This document shows, in pieces, positions 33,451-44,852 of a DNA stretch of 64,000 nt. Positions within the stretch are counted from its first letter, which is position 1; each line of letters begins with the position of its first letter. Source of the stretch: Silurus meridionalis (Eukaryota; Chordata; Actinopteri; Siluriformes; Siluridae); assembly GCF_014805685.1 (NCBI RefSeq), contig NC_060891.1:2934001-2998000 (forward strand). The letters are read 5' to 3'. A model generated the notes under the pieces. That model saw only the letters and a program-made list of their open reading frames with translations. It did not search any database and was not told where the DNA came from. The translations under genes were made by a program, and so were the position numbers.

Positions 33451-34969
33451 ACATGTATCTTCATACTGCTATGCGATTGGCTGCATGGCCCGATTCCTTT
33501 ACAAAGATTTGGCGTGTTTGACATTTATATTGATAAACGTTCTTCTCCAGCCTCTTTTTCCAGTGTGCTTAACGTGCCTTACATGACCATGTTTTATAAT
33601 TGATTAAAATGTCTTTACCACGGCTTGCTCAAACAGCTCACGTAGTTCCTGCTCCGAAACTTCTGAAATTTCTGACATCAGCTCCGAGGCCTTCAAACTC
33701 CATTTCCTAAAATTATACAAAAGCTCATTACTTGCCACCACTGCCAAACCTCTCCAAGAAGCTCTCCTCTTCTTAAACCATAGATTTCAATTAGTATGTA
33801 TTTAGAATTCACCCAATGGCAAAATGTACAAGAAAAATGGAGAAGGGAAAAAAATATATCAGTCCTTGTAGACCACCATTAATAAATATGCTGAAAACAA
33901 ATAAACAACACAAAGATTGAACACCAAGCCTAAAAACAACCCCTTCCCAAGGAAGATGACAAAAAAATGGCACAAGGAGACGCTTAGAGTCGTCTGGCGT
34001 TCTTCTATAACCACCCAAAAAAGCAATCGTAAAAAAAAAAAAAAAAAAAAGAAAAACAGAATTGCAATCTTCCAGAGCAGATGAGAAGAGATTGTCTGTT
34101 TAATAGGAGCTGTGGTGAGGCAATTATCTATGATCCAGCATGGTAACCAGGACACTGGGACGGCCCGGTTGAGATGGGCACACGGGGGAAAAGCAGCCTT
34201 GTGATGAAAGTGGTGTTGAAAAAAAAAGAGAAAAAAGAGCGTGAAAGTGGCACACGGAGAAAATCCCATGTGCCGCCCAGTGCTCCCGCTGTTCCTGTGA
34301 CTAATCAGTGTATTAGTGATTGAGCTCTAGGCACAGAAATTCCTTGTGTCATCGCGCACAAGATGGATGCCGCACATGCAAATGGCATGCCACATGCCAT
34401 GGCAACGGCGTTACTCCAGAACAGAAATTGGATGTCTGGTTTGATAATTGGTGTTAGATTTTTACTATTAGTTATGATTATTAGCCAAAAAAGCTACAAT
34501 AAGAAAAAATAAGGTTAATATCTTATAAGCCTGGGTTTCCTCCTGGTTCTCCAGTTTCCTCCGATTACAAAATAATACAATGTCTAGTCTGCTAAATACT
34601 GTATGTATTTTTCAGTAGTGAATATAATGGACAAACCATCATGTGCATGTGTATGAAATGTACGAATATGAGATATTCTACACCATCTGCGCAATCTTTT
34701 CAAGTTTGTTTCTTTCATACTGAAAAAAAAAAAAAACTAACTCGGGCACTTCTTTGCCAAACTTTGCTCATGGCAACCCGGAGACTGCAGGAGACTGTAC
34801 ATTAAATGGGCTTTTAGCAAAATGGCTTGCTTCTGAGTCTTTTCTTCCATCAATGGTGACAAAGAAAATTACAGCTCAGTGTCTGCTTTTCGTCAAAAAA
34901 AAAAAAAACACCCTGAATGGCAAAGCCATGCATTACATGTCACTTTGCACTTTCTGATGGCATTAACAG
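33451..34969. other. Unique DNA with three poly-A runs
   Basis: Poly-A runs lie near 34031, 34723 and 34896. The two segments 34060-34240 and 34262-34440 are complex and CpG-bearing, with repeated ATGCAAATGGCATGCC-like words. They are candidate conserved noncoding DNA. No exon recognised. Confidence 0.5.
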
Positions 34970-35036
34970 CTAGCGTACACCTCAGGCTAGCGTACTCCTC
35001 AGGCTAGTGTACTCCCAGGCTAGCGTACTCCTCAGT
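34970..35036. repeat. Short minisatellite, about 18-bp unit, four copies
   Basis: GCTAGCGTACACCTCAG is followed by three close variants (CTAGCGTACTCCTCAGG, CTAGTGTACTCCCAGG, CTAGCGTACTCCTCAG). Confidence 0.9.
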
Positions 35037-35082
35037 GCAGAGGTGGGTGAGGTAATTCTAGCTTCATGTTCATCAGAAGAAG

Positions 35083-35088
<6 letters not shown>

Positions 35089-35123
<35 letters not shown>
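35089..35123. repeat. (AC)n microsatellite
   Basis: About 17 AC units. Confidence 0.9.
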
Positions 35124-35127
<4 letters not shown>

Positions 35128-36307
35128 GTATGTCCTATCTATAAGAAATAATCTTCTAATTATCATATATTTGAGTTTTTAGCATGAAATAGAATTTATT
35201 CTAACGTCAAAAATCGAGGCAAAACCAGATTCATCTGCAATGAGTTGGTTTTCTTGTGTTTGATTTGACACAAGGATTTTATTTACTTGTGCAGGCAGGA
35301 AGCTTGTCTCACCTGTGTTTATAAATAAGTCTGTAATTAAATCTGACCTTTTCAAATCCTAGCAGGAGTCTAAACCCAGTTATTACCAGAGTAGACAAAT
35401 GCTGGTGAGGGTTACAAAGCGACTCTGCTTTCTACACAAGTTTGGCCTTTAGAAAACTTCAGAGTGCGCTTTCATGACTGGCTTTATTTATTTAAAAAAA
35501 AAGAAGTTTGCTGAAATGTATTTGCCCCCCTCACCCCCACCCCACTATCCCTGTTGTTTACTTGCTTCCATGGATCTTGTATAGCTAGCTGAATTCCATT
35601 CTTTCTAGCCCACGATCAGTGCTTTTCATGTAAATGAGATGTAGATGAGGGTAAATCGAGGCGTGTCGTATGGAATTAAGAGATTCGTGAGTGGGAGTTT
35701 TAACGCTCAAACCACAGCTCGTTTTCATGCCATTAAAGGGTTTCACGAATCAATTGCAAATTTGAATCAAATGAGATTGACTCGTGAATCAAATCAGTAT
35801 ATATAATATCTATATAATATATACATATGCTTCTAGGAGAGAAACTAAAATTAAGAAAATGGACTACTAGGCATAATCCATGGCTTGCAAACCGTATCTG
35901 TAGCAAACTGCACAAGCTCAAATATATTTGTGTAAAATGAATAGCTGTTCCACAATCAAAATATATTTGATTTATGTTGCAAGGACAATTTCAAGACAGA
36001 CTTTTCAGGAAAAACTGGAGGAAAGGTCGGCCCAAACAGCTCAAAACTGTTGTTAAGCTTTTCCATGAATATAATGCATGGAAAAGCAAACTGGAATCGT
36101 ATTTACTTACAAAATCTATTTCATATAAAACAAAAAAAGCACATAAGCGAAGCAATAATCAGAGCTAAAGCCTAGAAGGCAAGAACTTGATTCTAAAATA
36201 GTCCTGAACATATAATTCAGAGAATATTCAATTATTTAGTCTTTTATCTTTTATTCCACGGGGTCATCAATTTGATCTCACCTGAGGCCAGGTCACCTTG
36301 CACACTT

Positions 36308-36308
<1 letters not shown>
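35124..36308. other. Unique AT-rich DNA
   Basis: No recognised gene or repeat. Frames such as 35974-36168 lack domains. Confidence 0.5.

Positions 36309-36359
<51 letters not shown>
36309..36359. repeat. (AC)n microsatellite
   Basis: About 25 AC units. Confidence 0.92.
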
Positions 36360-36361
<2 letters not shown>

Positions 36362-36454
36362 TTCGAACACTCTTATCCAGTTGCCCACTGCACACACATG
36401 CTAACCCTGTTAATCCTCATGGTGGGAGATAAAAATGGATTTATACATATTTCA

Positions 36455-36797
36455 CTCGATTTTGCAGTGCGCTTGTGGAGATTTATGTTCATTAAACCAG
36501 AATATCATGTTAGTGAAGTCAGGTACTGATATAGGGAAGGTGAGGAGGCCTGGATGCCTTTCCAGTTAATCCCAACCGTGTTCAATGGGTTTGGAGCTCT
36601 ATAGCAGGAGATCTTCCACCCCAACCCATGGAAAGCAGATTTTCATGGTCATGGTGGAGCAGGTTTGGATCTCCTCGTTCAAGTGATGGGAATATTTCAT
36701 CCTGCAGCATCCAAAGACATCGTATACAATTGTGTGCCTCCAACTTTGTGGTAGCAGAAGTTGCGCAGAAGAAACGCATATGGCTGGAAACGTCAGG
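36455..36797 (-). mobile_element. LPRRVE-type Tc1 MITE, ends lost
   Basis: Core words in order: GCGCTTGTGGAGATTTATGT, GAAGTCAGGTACTGATATAG, CTATAGCAGGAGATCTTCCA, CCAAAGACATCGTATACAAT, GTGTGCCTCCAACTTTGTGG and ATATGGCTGGAAACGTCAGG. The terminal TGGACA motifs are missing. Confidence 0.85.
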
Positions 36798-37855
36798 TTA
36801 ATAATATGGTTAAGGCAAGACGATTAAGTCAAAATAAAGATATTAAAATGTTTAGTTCAAACTCAGTGTCTCAGATTTTCAGGTAAAAATTCAAATTGTA
36901 TCTTTTTACTATGTAAGGAAATTAATTTTTGGAAGGAGTCTCCAGTGTCAATGATTTCTAACACTTCGAGTTAAGTCTCAACTACAAAAAAGTTTTCTCC
37001 GTTTGTAGTTGCTCTTGAAAATGAATTCGGCTTTGGAATGCTAGCTGTAACAACAACCACGCTATCAATGTCCATTACCCTATAACAGCACAACCCCCGG
37101 AGCGGTTTCATCTTTAATTATCGAGGAGGCCCCTGATCAGCGGTTGGTCTCATTCTGTATATAGCGAAGCCTCATTTTAAAGAGATCATTTTCAAATGAT
37201 GAGCGAATAGCTCTTTGAAGACTCTGAACATTAAAATGATATTAACATTATAATGCTTCTGGGGCTCTGGTGCGATGCCTCCAGAGCTTGGCGTTCCCGC
37301 ACCGAAGGATCAGCCGGCCATGAAATGAACAGGTACGCAAACTCGGCTCTGTGTTTCGGTGTAGCTGAATCTCAAGAGCGCAAAAACGTATAAAGTGAGT
37401 TTTTTAAATATTTCTAGCGGCAGGTCGCACTGCTTTGGCAACATGTCATGGTACAAGAGCTGTGAATGACAGGCAGCGGCAAATTACCACGCGTGGGATG
37501 TCTCTTGTTGTTGCATATGCGTAATTACTTTTTGAAGCAGGCCTCAAAAAAAAACAAAAAAAAAAACAGTGCAATAAAAATTCAATTACAGCGGTGTAAT
37601 TAATCTGGCTCAAAATCATGCAGCTGCTAAGTGATGTGTGATGGAACCATGTGCATGTGGTGGAACATAAATCTGTAGACTGACCCAGTTAATCAACCTG
37701 TATATTATCTTCTTCCAAAAGGAGCTTCGGATTGAAGCCGATCACTGGATTTAGGAAATAATGACTAGTAAGTGGAAAAATAACTTACTCTAAATCACTG
37801 TATACATATTGAACAAAATAGCAAGTCTATATAATGAGATCATAACGTAATCTGC
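36798..37855. other. Unique DNA, candidate conserved noncoding block 37080-37480
   Basis: No gene recognised. Positions 37080-37480 hold complex sequence with ATTTAA-, CATTTTCAAATGATGAG- and TTTAATTATCGAGG-type words and scattered CpGs, distinct from the AT-rich flanks. Confidence 0.5.
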
Positions 37856-38533
37856 CCATGTCCAGAGCGACGTACAAAAGTGCTTTGAGTCTTTAGCAAT
37901 GAATAAATCTACATTGGTACGCTAGTTGACAAACTTAAGATAAATCAGCCTACAACTCTGTTGAGTTTTCTTCTTATTATTTATTTTATTTTTTTAAACG
38001 CAAACTTGGAAAGTGTTAGTTTAAGTGGTTCAGGAAAAGGAAGGTCTTCAGCGGTCGCTTGAACATACGGTCAACGGTCTTCAATGGTCGCTTGACTCCA
38101 CTGTTCGGACATCTTTGGGAAGTTCATTCCACCACCCCGGTGCCAGAACAAAGAAGATCCTTGATGTATACTAACCTCTTACCCTGAGAGAAGATGGTAC
38201 CAGTCGAGCAGTGCTGGAGGATCTCAGACAGCGTGGTGCAGTGCGAGGAGTGTTGAAGTCTCTGAGGTAAGATGGTGCTGGTTCATTTTTGGCCTTCTAG
38301 GGAAGCATCAGTGTTTTGAATCTGATATGTGCAGCTACTGGAAGCCAGTGAAGGGAGCACAGCAGTGGGGTGGTGTGGGAGAACTTGGGCAGATTGTTTG
38401 ATTTGACACAAATCGTGCAGCTGCGTTTTGGATCATTTGCAGTGAACGAATAGTGTTCAGAGGTCGACCTGCCAGAAGAGAATTGCAGTAGTCCAGTTTT
38501 GACTGAACAAGCACCTGGGCCGCCTTAATTAAG
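37856..38533 (-). pseudogene. LINE reverse transcriptase C-terminal end and 3' tail, broken
   Basis: Read on the minus strand from 38533, this begins AAQVLVQSKLDYCNSLLAGR, PLNTIRSLQMIQNAAARFVS. After a one-base frame change it continues as NLPKFSHTTPLLCSLHWLPV, AAHIRFKTLMLP and a stop. Further shifted pieces follow, with APSYLRDFNTPRTAPRCLRS, SSTARLVPSSLRV and VLAPGWWNELPKDVRT. These are the hallmark words of the C-terminal RT region of L2/Rex-type LINEs (LDYCN.LL.G, IQNAAAR, LHWLPV..RI.FK, WWNELP). The 3' end at 37856-37885 reads, on the minus strand, TTTGTACGTCGCTCTGGACA, which is also the tail found in the SINEs of this window. The segment is 5' truncated, with several frameshifts and stops. 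Its upstream edge abuts a minisatellite at 38534. Confidence 0.9.
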
Positions 38534-39312
38534 TATTACAGTATGTTAATAATGGCCAGTAAATCAAAATAAAGACTAGTAGGTCAAAATATCAAGTTAA
38601 TAATTCAAAATAATGATTATTAAGTCAAACCTTACCTGTTAGAAAGTTAAATTAATGACTAGCAATTAAAATTAATGAATATTGGGTCAAAATAAGGGCT
38701 AGTAAGTCAAATGTAACTACTTTGTAAGTTTCAATAATTACTAACAAGTCATAGGTAACTGCTTACTAGGTTAAAATAATGACTGGTAAGTCAAAACTAA
38801 CAACTTTGTAAGTCATTATTATGACTAGTAGGTATGCATATCAACTTAGTATGTCTAAATAATGCCCAGTAACTACTCGTAAGTCAGATGTAATTAGTTA
38901 AAATAATGACTAGTAAGTTAGAACTTAGAACGCCTAAATAATGGCTGGTAACTACTGCATAAGTCTAAACATTCACTAGCAAAGTATAAGAAATTACTTA
39001 CTTAGTCAAATATAACTACTTTACTAATTAATGACTAGTAAGTCAAAATGATTATTAGTAAATCAAAGTAATTACTAAAAGTAAAAAGTATCTATTTAGT
39101 AAGTCAGAATAATGACTATAATGAGTTATAATAAAAGTCAAAAGTAACTACTTTGTAAGTTTAAACAATTACTAGTAAGTACTAGTAGTAAAGTTGAAAT
39201 AATTTATAAGTGGAAATGGTTACTAGTAAGTCAAGGTCATTGACTAGTAGGTCAAAAATAACTATTCAGTAAGTCAGAATTATGACTAATAAATAAAATA
39301 TCAACTTAGTAA
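38534..39312. repeat. Degenerate minisatellite, about 20/40-bp unit (GACTAGTAAGTCAAAA)
   Basis: Variants of TAATGACTAGTAAGTCAAAA alternate with GTAACTACTTTGTAAGTCA for about 780 bp. Substitutions and small gaps are frequent and no frame is kept. The left edge coincides with the truncated LINE. Confidence 0.85.
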
Positions 39313-39789
39313 ATTGAAATAGACTGTTAACAACTATATAACTATATAATATGAGTGTATCTGACTATATAATCCTATAACCGTAATTGTTTCTGAGAGT
39401 CAGGTGGTGAAGATTGCCATAAAATGGCCATCTTAAGAGTAATGAGTCTCTCCTGATATGAGCTGATGATTCACACATGCATAACCATATTGCACCGGCT
39501 TCAGTCCCATATGGCTGATTACAAACAAAATGACATTAGTGGCAGAGATATGTGTAGTGAGCCTAATCTGTTCTTCTGATATATTGATCTGTAGATTTGA
39601 GTAAGGAGCTATATGGAAATCCATAACAGATGGACTACAATGAATTGTGATGATAAAACACCCTGGAAATCTTAACTTTGGAAAATCTAAGTTAAACAAT
39701 ACTGCGTCATGTACAAACAGATAGAAGCACTAAAAATATCAGTGGAATTAATCAGCATTCCTTCAGAACAAAGCCATTGCTTTCAATAT
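39313..39789. other. Unique DNA between two minisatellites
   Basis: No gene recognised. The 88-codon minus frame at 39433-39699 has no recognisable domain. Confidence 0.45.
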
Positions 39790-40555
39790 ACATTGAGGTG
39801 TGGGCTAGTTTGGGGGAATTGAGAACTCAAGACTGGACCAAAGTCATCAGAAAATCTTCTAGAGCAGGCAAGTTTCATGTATGACTAATCTGGAGACGTT
39901 TGAATTCCTTTGCAACCAGGCAAGATTCTTTAATCTCCAGGAACTACTCAAGAATCAGGAGACATTTGTTTGACTTCCTTCTGGACAGGTTAAGTCAGAA
40001 TTCCTTTGGAAGACGGTATGAATTGTCAAAAGCCCTTAAGGACCTGAATCTGAGTCAAGATTGCCTTAAAACACCTTCAGGACTGAGCCAGAGTAATCAA
40101 AACTTCCACTGAAGGAGACAGGACTCATCAAAACCATTTTTGCATTAGGTAGGATTGATTTGCATTCCTTCAGGACTAGATGGAATCTGTCAGAATTCCT
40201 TGGGTACAATGAGAAACTAGTCAGAATTTTATCTCAAATAGACCAGATTGCTCAGAATTCTTACAGGATTAAGACAGTATTTCTCCTGAAGCAGGCATGG
40301 TTTGGATTGAATTACTGGATCAGCTTGGTCAAAATCATTTTAAGAACAAACTTTTGGTGAAAAAATGTGTTTTGAATCTGGGCTAAATCGGATGGAGCTC
40401 CTCTAGGGACAAATTATAATTCATTTTGGAAGCAAACAGCATTTGTCAAAATTTCTTAAAGACTGGACCAGATCAGTCAGAATTCCTTCAGGGGCAAGTG
40501 GGATCAGTCAGGCTTTCTTTGCAAGTTCTGTTTCACTTTTGAATCTTTCAGCACA
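39790..40555. repeat. Degenerate minisatellite, about 30-bp unit (AGTCAGAATTCCTT)
   Basis: Variants of GTCAGAATTCCTTCAGGACT and GGACCAGATCAGTCAGAATT recur (near 39905, 39990, 40085, 40170, 40250 and 40475). Spacing is in multiples of about 30 bp, so two plus frames stay open (39900-40112, 40160-40360). They have no recognisable domain and are taken as artefacts. Confidence 0.7.
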
Positions 40556-42367
40556 TATGGTGTAAAGAATGCGCAGTCGTACAATTTGGACAAACAGCCA
40601 GCATTTGTTTTTATGATTTTCTAAGAATCCTATTTTTTGAAACCAGTAAAACCATGCAAAACATGTTACTAGGAATTATAGCAATTTACCCCCAGACCAG
40701 AAATTGGCCCAACTTGATGATCCTTGATGGTTATAGGTTTTGCAGAAAAAATATATAGAACCTCATGGCTTATCTGTGCACTGATTTTCCAGAAAATATT
40801 ACCAGCATGTAGGTAAATTGGTAAGGTCGACTGCCCCACACCTCCTGAAGCATCAAGCATTTATCCAAGTATAATGAGTTTGTGATGGTTCGCTAGCTTT
40901 CTGCCCCCTCACCCCACAAACGGGGGCGTAATTCCCACATTATAAGCAGCTGCACAATGGATTTATGTCCTTCCTTACAAGACGAAGGGCACATTAAATT
41001 TCCACCAGGAAGTCGGCGTGATTAATCAGTGTTTAAAACGCAATTTTGCTCCGCCCGTGTTGTTACAGATGCGTAATCACCAAACTCCGAAACCCCTAAA
41101 TGTTAAATATAAGATGCCACTGGTTTCCCTATCGCCCTGATTTACGATCGCGCAAAACACCTCGCCATGATTTTATAGATTTAGCGGATTACCTAGCAGC
41201 CCACATTAGTAAGTATTGAGGAATTATTGGCCTCGTGAAATTGGAGAAAGCGGCGGGAAGATGACGTGCGATCCACTTTTAATAACTTCGGCATCTCTGA
41301 GCCTATATATATATATATATACATTTCAAATCATTTTATATATATATAATTTTGTTTTTTTGTTTTTTTTTTTCTTGTAAAAAAAAACCACTAGCTCCTG
41401 CTGTGGTGCTTAATTGTTTTGATGTGGGGTTCCTCTGAGAACCGCTCTGCCTCATTAAACTGTTAATTGCTTTAGGTTTTTTTTTCTCTCTCTGCACTCT
41501 TTTAAAATCAAACCACAGTAGGGAAGAGCAAAAGATGTTTTTTTTCTTCTCCTGTCCCTCGATTATAGAAAACATCTAGCAATAACAAAAAAAAGGCAAA
41601 TTAATGAGAAATACTGTATCGTTCCCACTATTATCGGCGTTATTCTTATTTCACCGCCTAGCGCTGGCTGCATGATGAATGTGATCTTATTTCTTCTCTC
41701 TCAATCCCTCTCTTTCTCCTCTCGAGGTCATCCTTCTACAGCCGCTGGATGATGCTAAATTGGCGACGGCAGCCCGGTCTCCTCGCATCACAGGGTCTGA
41801 ATGAGCAGATTGAGGCCATCCCTGGGTTCAGTCCAGATCCACAGCGCTGCTTGCACAGAGCTCCTTTGACTCGCTTGTCTGAAATACAGACAGACCGAGC
41901 GACTCAACCGCCCACTCATCCACCCTCCCATCCACCCACCAGGCTGGAGAGAGGAGTTATTAGATACCTTTCTGCATGGCTGAGCTCTTCTGGAAAATGG
42001 ATGGTCGTCAGACGGCGTACATTTGAGCCGGTGTTTTCGCATTAGCTGCGAATCTGATGAGTCGGCCCCCACACGCTATTAAAGCACTTTTGGGGAATTT
42101 GGGATAACAGAATAGTATGATTATCATCACCGCGCTCTCGGTTATAGGCTGGGATTTGGGGGCAGGCGCAACATGAAGGGCTCTTTGCTCGGCAAAAAAA
42201 CGAGCCCACGATTGTTCCGACAGCCTCATAAAATGAGTCAGAGTTTGTTTTGTTTTTTTTAAAGAGAATGGGACCGATATAGAGAACTCCTAAGAGCACT
42301 TCTTTCATTTTTCATTGTAGTCCCATTGAGCTGTTTTTTTTTCCCCATATATACATATACACACATT
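40556..42367. other. Unique DNA, CpG-containing, candidate conserved noncoding blocks
   Basis: Positions 40870-41300 and 41590-42060 are complex and CpG-bearing. The second follows a polypyrimidine tract and holds an open plus frame (41749-42045) without a recognised domain. A short (TA)n run lies near 41303-41320 and poly-T runs at 41350-41375. Confidence 0.5.
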
Positions 42368-42640
42368 CACACTGTATTTTGTGGACACCTGCCTATAAGA
42401 TAATGAATTAAACTTTCCAGATTTAGTCGTTTGTTGTTCTGATAACTTCCACTTTTACAGGAAGATGTTCCACTAGATATTTGTGGAGATTTGTGCTCAT
42501 TTACAGCCACTGGTTTAAATGAGGTGAGGATATATTATATATATATTCTAAGGTAAAGCATATATTCAAGGAGCTAGATTTTGTGCACAGGGGTATTGTC
42601 ATGCTGGAACAGGTTTATGTCTGCTACTTCAAGTGAGGGG
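42368..42640 (-). mobile_element. LPRRVE-type Tc1 MITE, abutting a Tc1 N-terminal relic
   Basis: Contains TTTTGTGGACACCTGCCTAT, ACAGGAAGATGTTCCACTAG, TTTGTGGAGATTTGTGCTCA, TTGTGCACAGGGGTATTGTC and ATGCTGGAACAGGTTTATG, ending at AAGTGAGGGGAAAAT. A TATATATAT run replaces the middle. The coding sense is the same as that of the transposase fragment immediately beyond it. Confidence 0.8.
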
Positions 42641-43150
42641 AAAATTTATTCAAAACAGTCGTGACATATTGAGCATTAAGAGCATTAACTTTATCGATTT
42701 GAGCACCAGGAGCTCGTCTGTTGGATCAGACCACACGCCCAAGCCTTCACTTCCTACATGCATCAATGAGCCTCGGCTGCCCACGACCCTGTCACCGGTC
42801 CACCACTGTTTCTTCCTTGGAGAACTTTTGATAGATACTGATCAGTGCAGACTGGGAACATCCCACAAGAGCTGCAGTTTTGGAGACGCTCTGACCCAGA
42901 CGTCTAGACATCACAATCAGGCTATTGTCAAACTCGCTCAAATCCTTACACTTTCCCATTTTTCCTGCTTCTAACATGTCAACTTTCCACCCACTAACAG
43001 GTGCCATGATGTAGAGATAATCAGTGTTATTCACTTCACCGCTTATAATGTTGCGGGATTTCATGTCCCCTGACGCGACCTTAGTGCATCGTCCTCCTGG
43101 GTCATTCTCACTCACGACACAAGGACTTTGACAAGCCGAAAAGAACATCT
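42641..43150 (-). pseudogene. Tc1-like transposase, N-terminal DNA-binding part
   Basis: On the minus strand a frame running from about 42959 to 42795 reads [40 protein letters not shown] and [15 protein letters not shown]. This is the paired-like helix-turn-helix domain that binds the inverted ends in Tc1-type transposases. After a frame change near 42790 it continues as PRLIDACRK and then decays. The DDE catalytic domain is absent. The region above 42959 (to about 43148) stays open and looks like the 5' untranslated part of the same transposon. In family members the full protein is about 340 residues; here roughly the first 90 are traceable. The copy is dead. Confidence 0.88.
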
Positions 43151-44852
43151 CGTCTAATTATATAGAACTAGATTTCTCTTTTGCGTACTTATGTCTACGG
43201 GGGAAAAGTCTAGAAAAGTTTACTTGACACATTATCATAAATCAGCAGAACTAGGCCGCATTACGCGCCTGGAAATGAAACAAATTCTTTTTTCCCGCAG
43301 AGTGAATTGGTGTATTGTCTGGTCACAAAAAAAAAAAAATATCCGAGCAGTGAATATTGCATATTACTCTCTCTTGGGTTCCTTTAGCAGTCCGATGATG
43401 TGTAAGGCGATAAAAGATGCATTGAGAGTGAGGTGTGAAATCTGTCCATCTGCAGGTCATTACCAGCAAAACACCCTCAGCTGAATCGCTCTTTTCTCAC
43501 TTTTTATTTCTTCCCTCTTTCTTTTTTTCCGACGATACCTTACAACCCGATAGTCATTGACTTGTGATTTATGTTGGCTCGGGAGGATTTGCACATTGAT
43601 TGCCACGCGCGCTGTAATCAGATAACAATGCATATGCGGTGTAATCCGAGAGGCGCGCCACAGATGGCATTTCCTAATGAGGCTCTGTACCTTGCGAATC
43701 TATAACTCCTCCGTTTTTTCAGCTAATGTAACATTTTAGCGCTGCGCCACCCTGACACGACGCAAGCTCGTTTAGTACAATAGGTGCAGCCCGTTTGGTG
43801 AGTAATTATCTCCTTCGGGAAGTCAAGTTTCAATGAAAGAGAATGGAAAATGAGGTGTGAACCAGAAAAAAAAAGTTTTACACTTCCAACACAAAAGTCT
43901 TATTGTTAGACTGTGTCACTGTCTGCGAAAAAAAAAAGGGGAAGGAAAAAAATTTCAGAGTCTTTGATTGAATCTGAAAACAAGAAACTGGCTCAGTCCT
44001 AGTGTGTTTGTATAATTGGCGCCAAACCTTGATTTATTTATGTGTTTGTTTATTCCGGGCATGGATATCCTTCGGCCGAAAGAAATGATTGATTTTCTTT
44101 TGCATGTACAATATATTATTTAAAAGAAGGATCTCATCTCTGTGGCAAAGAGTTTGAAATCTGACTGATTACTGAATGTTATGGATGACGATAAATCGTA
44201 ACATAATGGACGAGTCTTATAAATAACAAAGATTTGGGAACTGTGAATTCATACGGCGTATCGATAATTAAAGACGATGTCAATGAGAAAATTCCTGGAA
44301 AATAGAGAGTGACTGTGTGTTGTTTCCTCAAGGTCGGATAAAGGAGTTTGTGCTCCAGGCACTGTGTAGGAAAATCCAGTCTCGTCCAGAGATCAAAGTT
44401 TTTCTGAGCTGCTCGGTACTGAATATCTTATGGACGTAGTACATATGCACAACAACACATAGTGAAAGTGGTCAGAAGGTGGGGAGGAACTTTCCTTAGC
44501 AGCTGGGACAAAAGTTTACCAGTTTATAAATGAAGGCGTCTGATTTGAAATGTTGCCATATCTGTGATAACTCATTTGGTCAGAATAGTTGCAGGACAAC
44601 CTGAAAGCAGCACAAACAACATATACTGTATATAGTTAATGGTATTATATTTCCTGAATAACACTGGAACATTTCGACGCCCAGGTTAAATTTTGAATCA
44701 GGAGTTACGAGTTTCAGCCTGTAAAGAAATCATTTCCTAAACTACTTTAACAATGTAATCAATGTAGTGACATTTAAAAAAAATTGAGGCCAAGCAGCCG
44801 ACAAAAGATTTAATAAAAACTATATTTGTATTGTTAACTGTTTCCCGGTCAT
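43151..44852. other. Unique DNA, candidate conserved noncoding block 43560-43830
   Basis: No gene recognised. Positions 43560-43830 are CpG-bearing and complex (GCCACGCGCGCTGTAATCAG, AGAGGCGCGCCACAGATGGC), unlike the AT-rich surroundings. Confidence 0.5.

Noticed and set aside
34970..35036. Possible regulatory tandem sites (GCTAGCGTAC)
   Set aside because: Four contiguous 18-bp copies are explained by a short minisatellite; no known binding-site consensus matches.
39900..40360. Two adjacent plus-strand open frames of 66-70 codons
   Set aside because: They follow the 30-bp period of the minisatellite and have no recognised domain.
41749..42045. Possible exon after a polypyrimidine tract
   Set aside because: The frame holds a Pro/Thr/His-rich low-complexity run from CCACC repeats and has no recognised domain. 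Kept only as unique DNA.
42633..42974. 113-codon plus frame
   Set aside because: It is the antisense shadow of the Tc1 transposase N-terminal relic on the minus strand.
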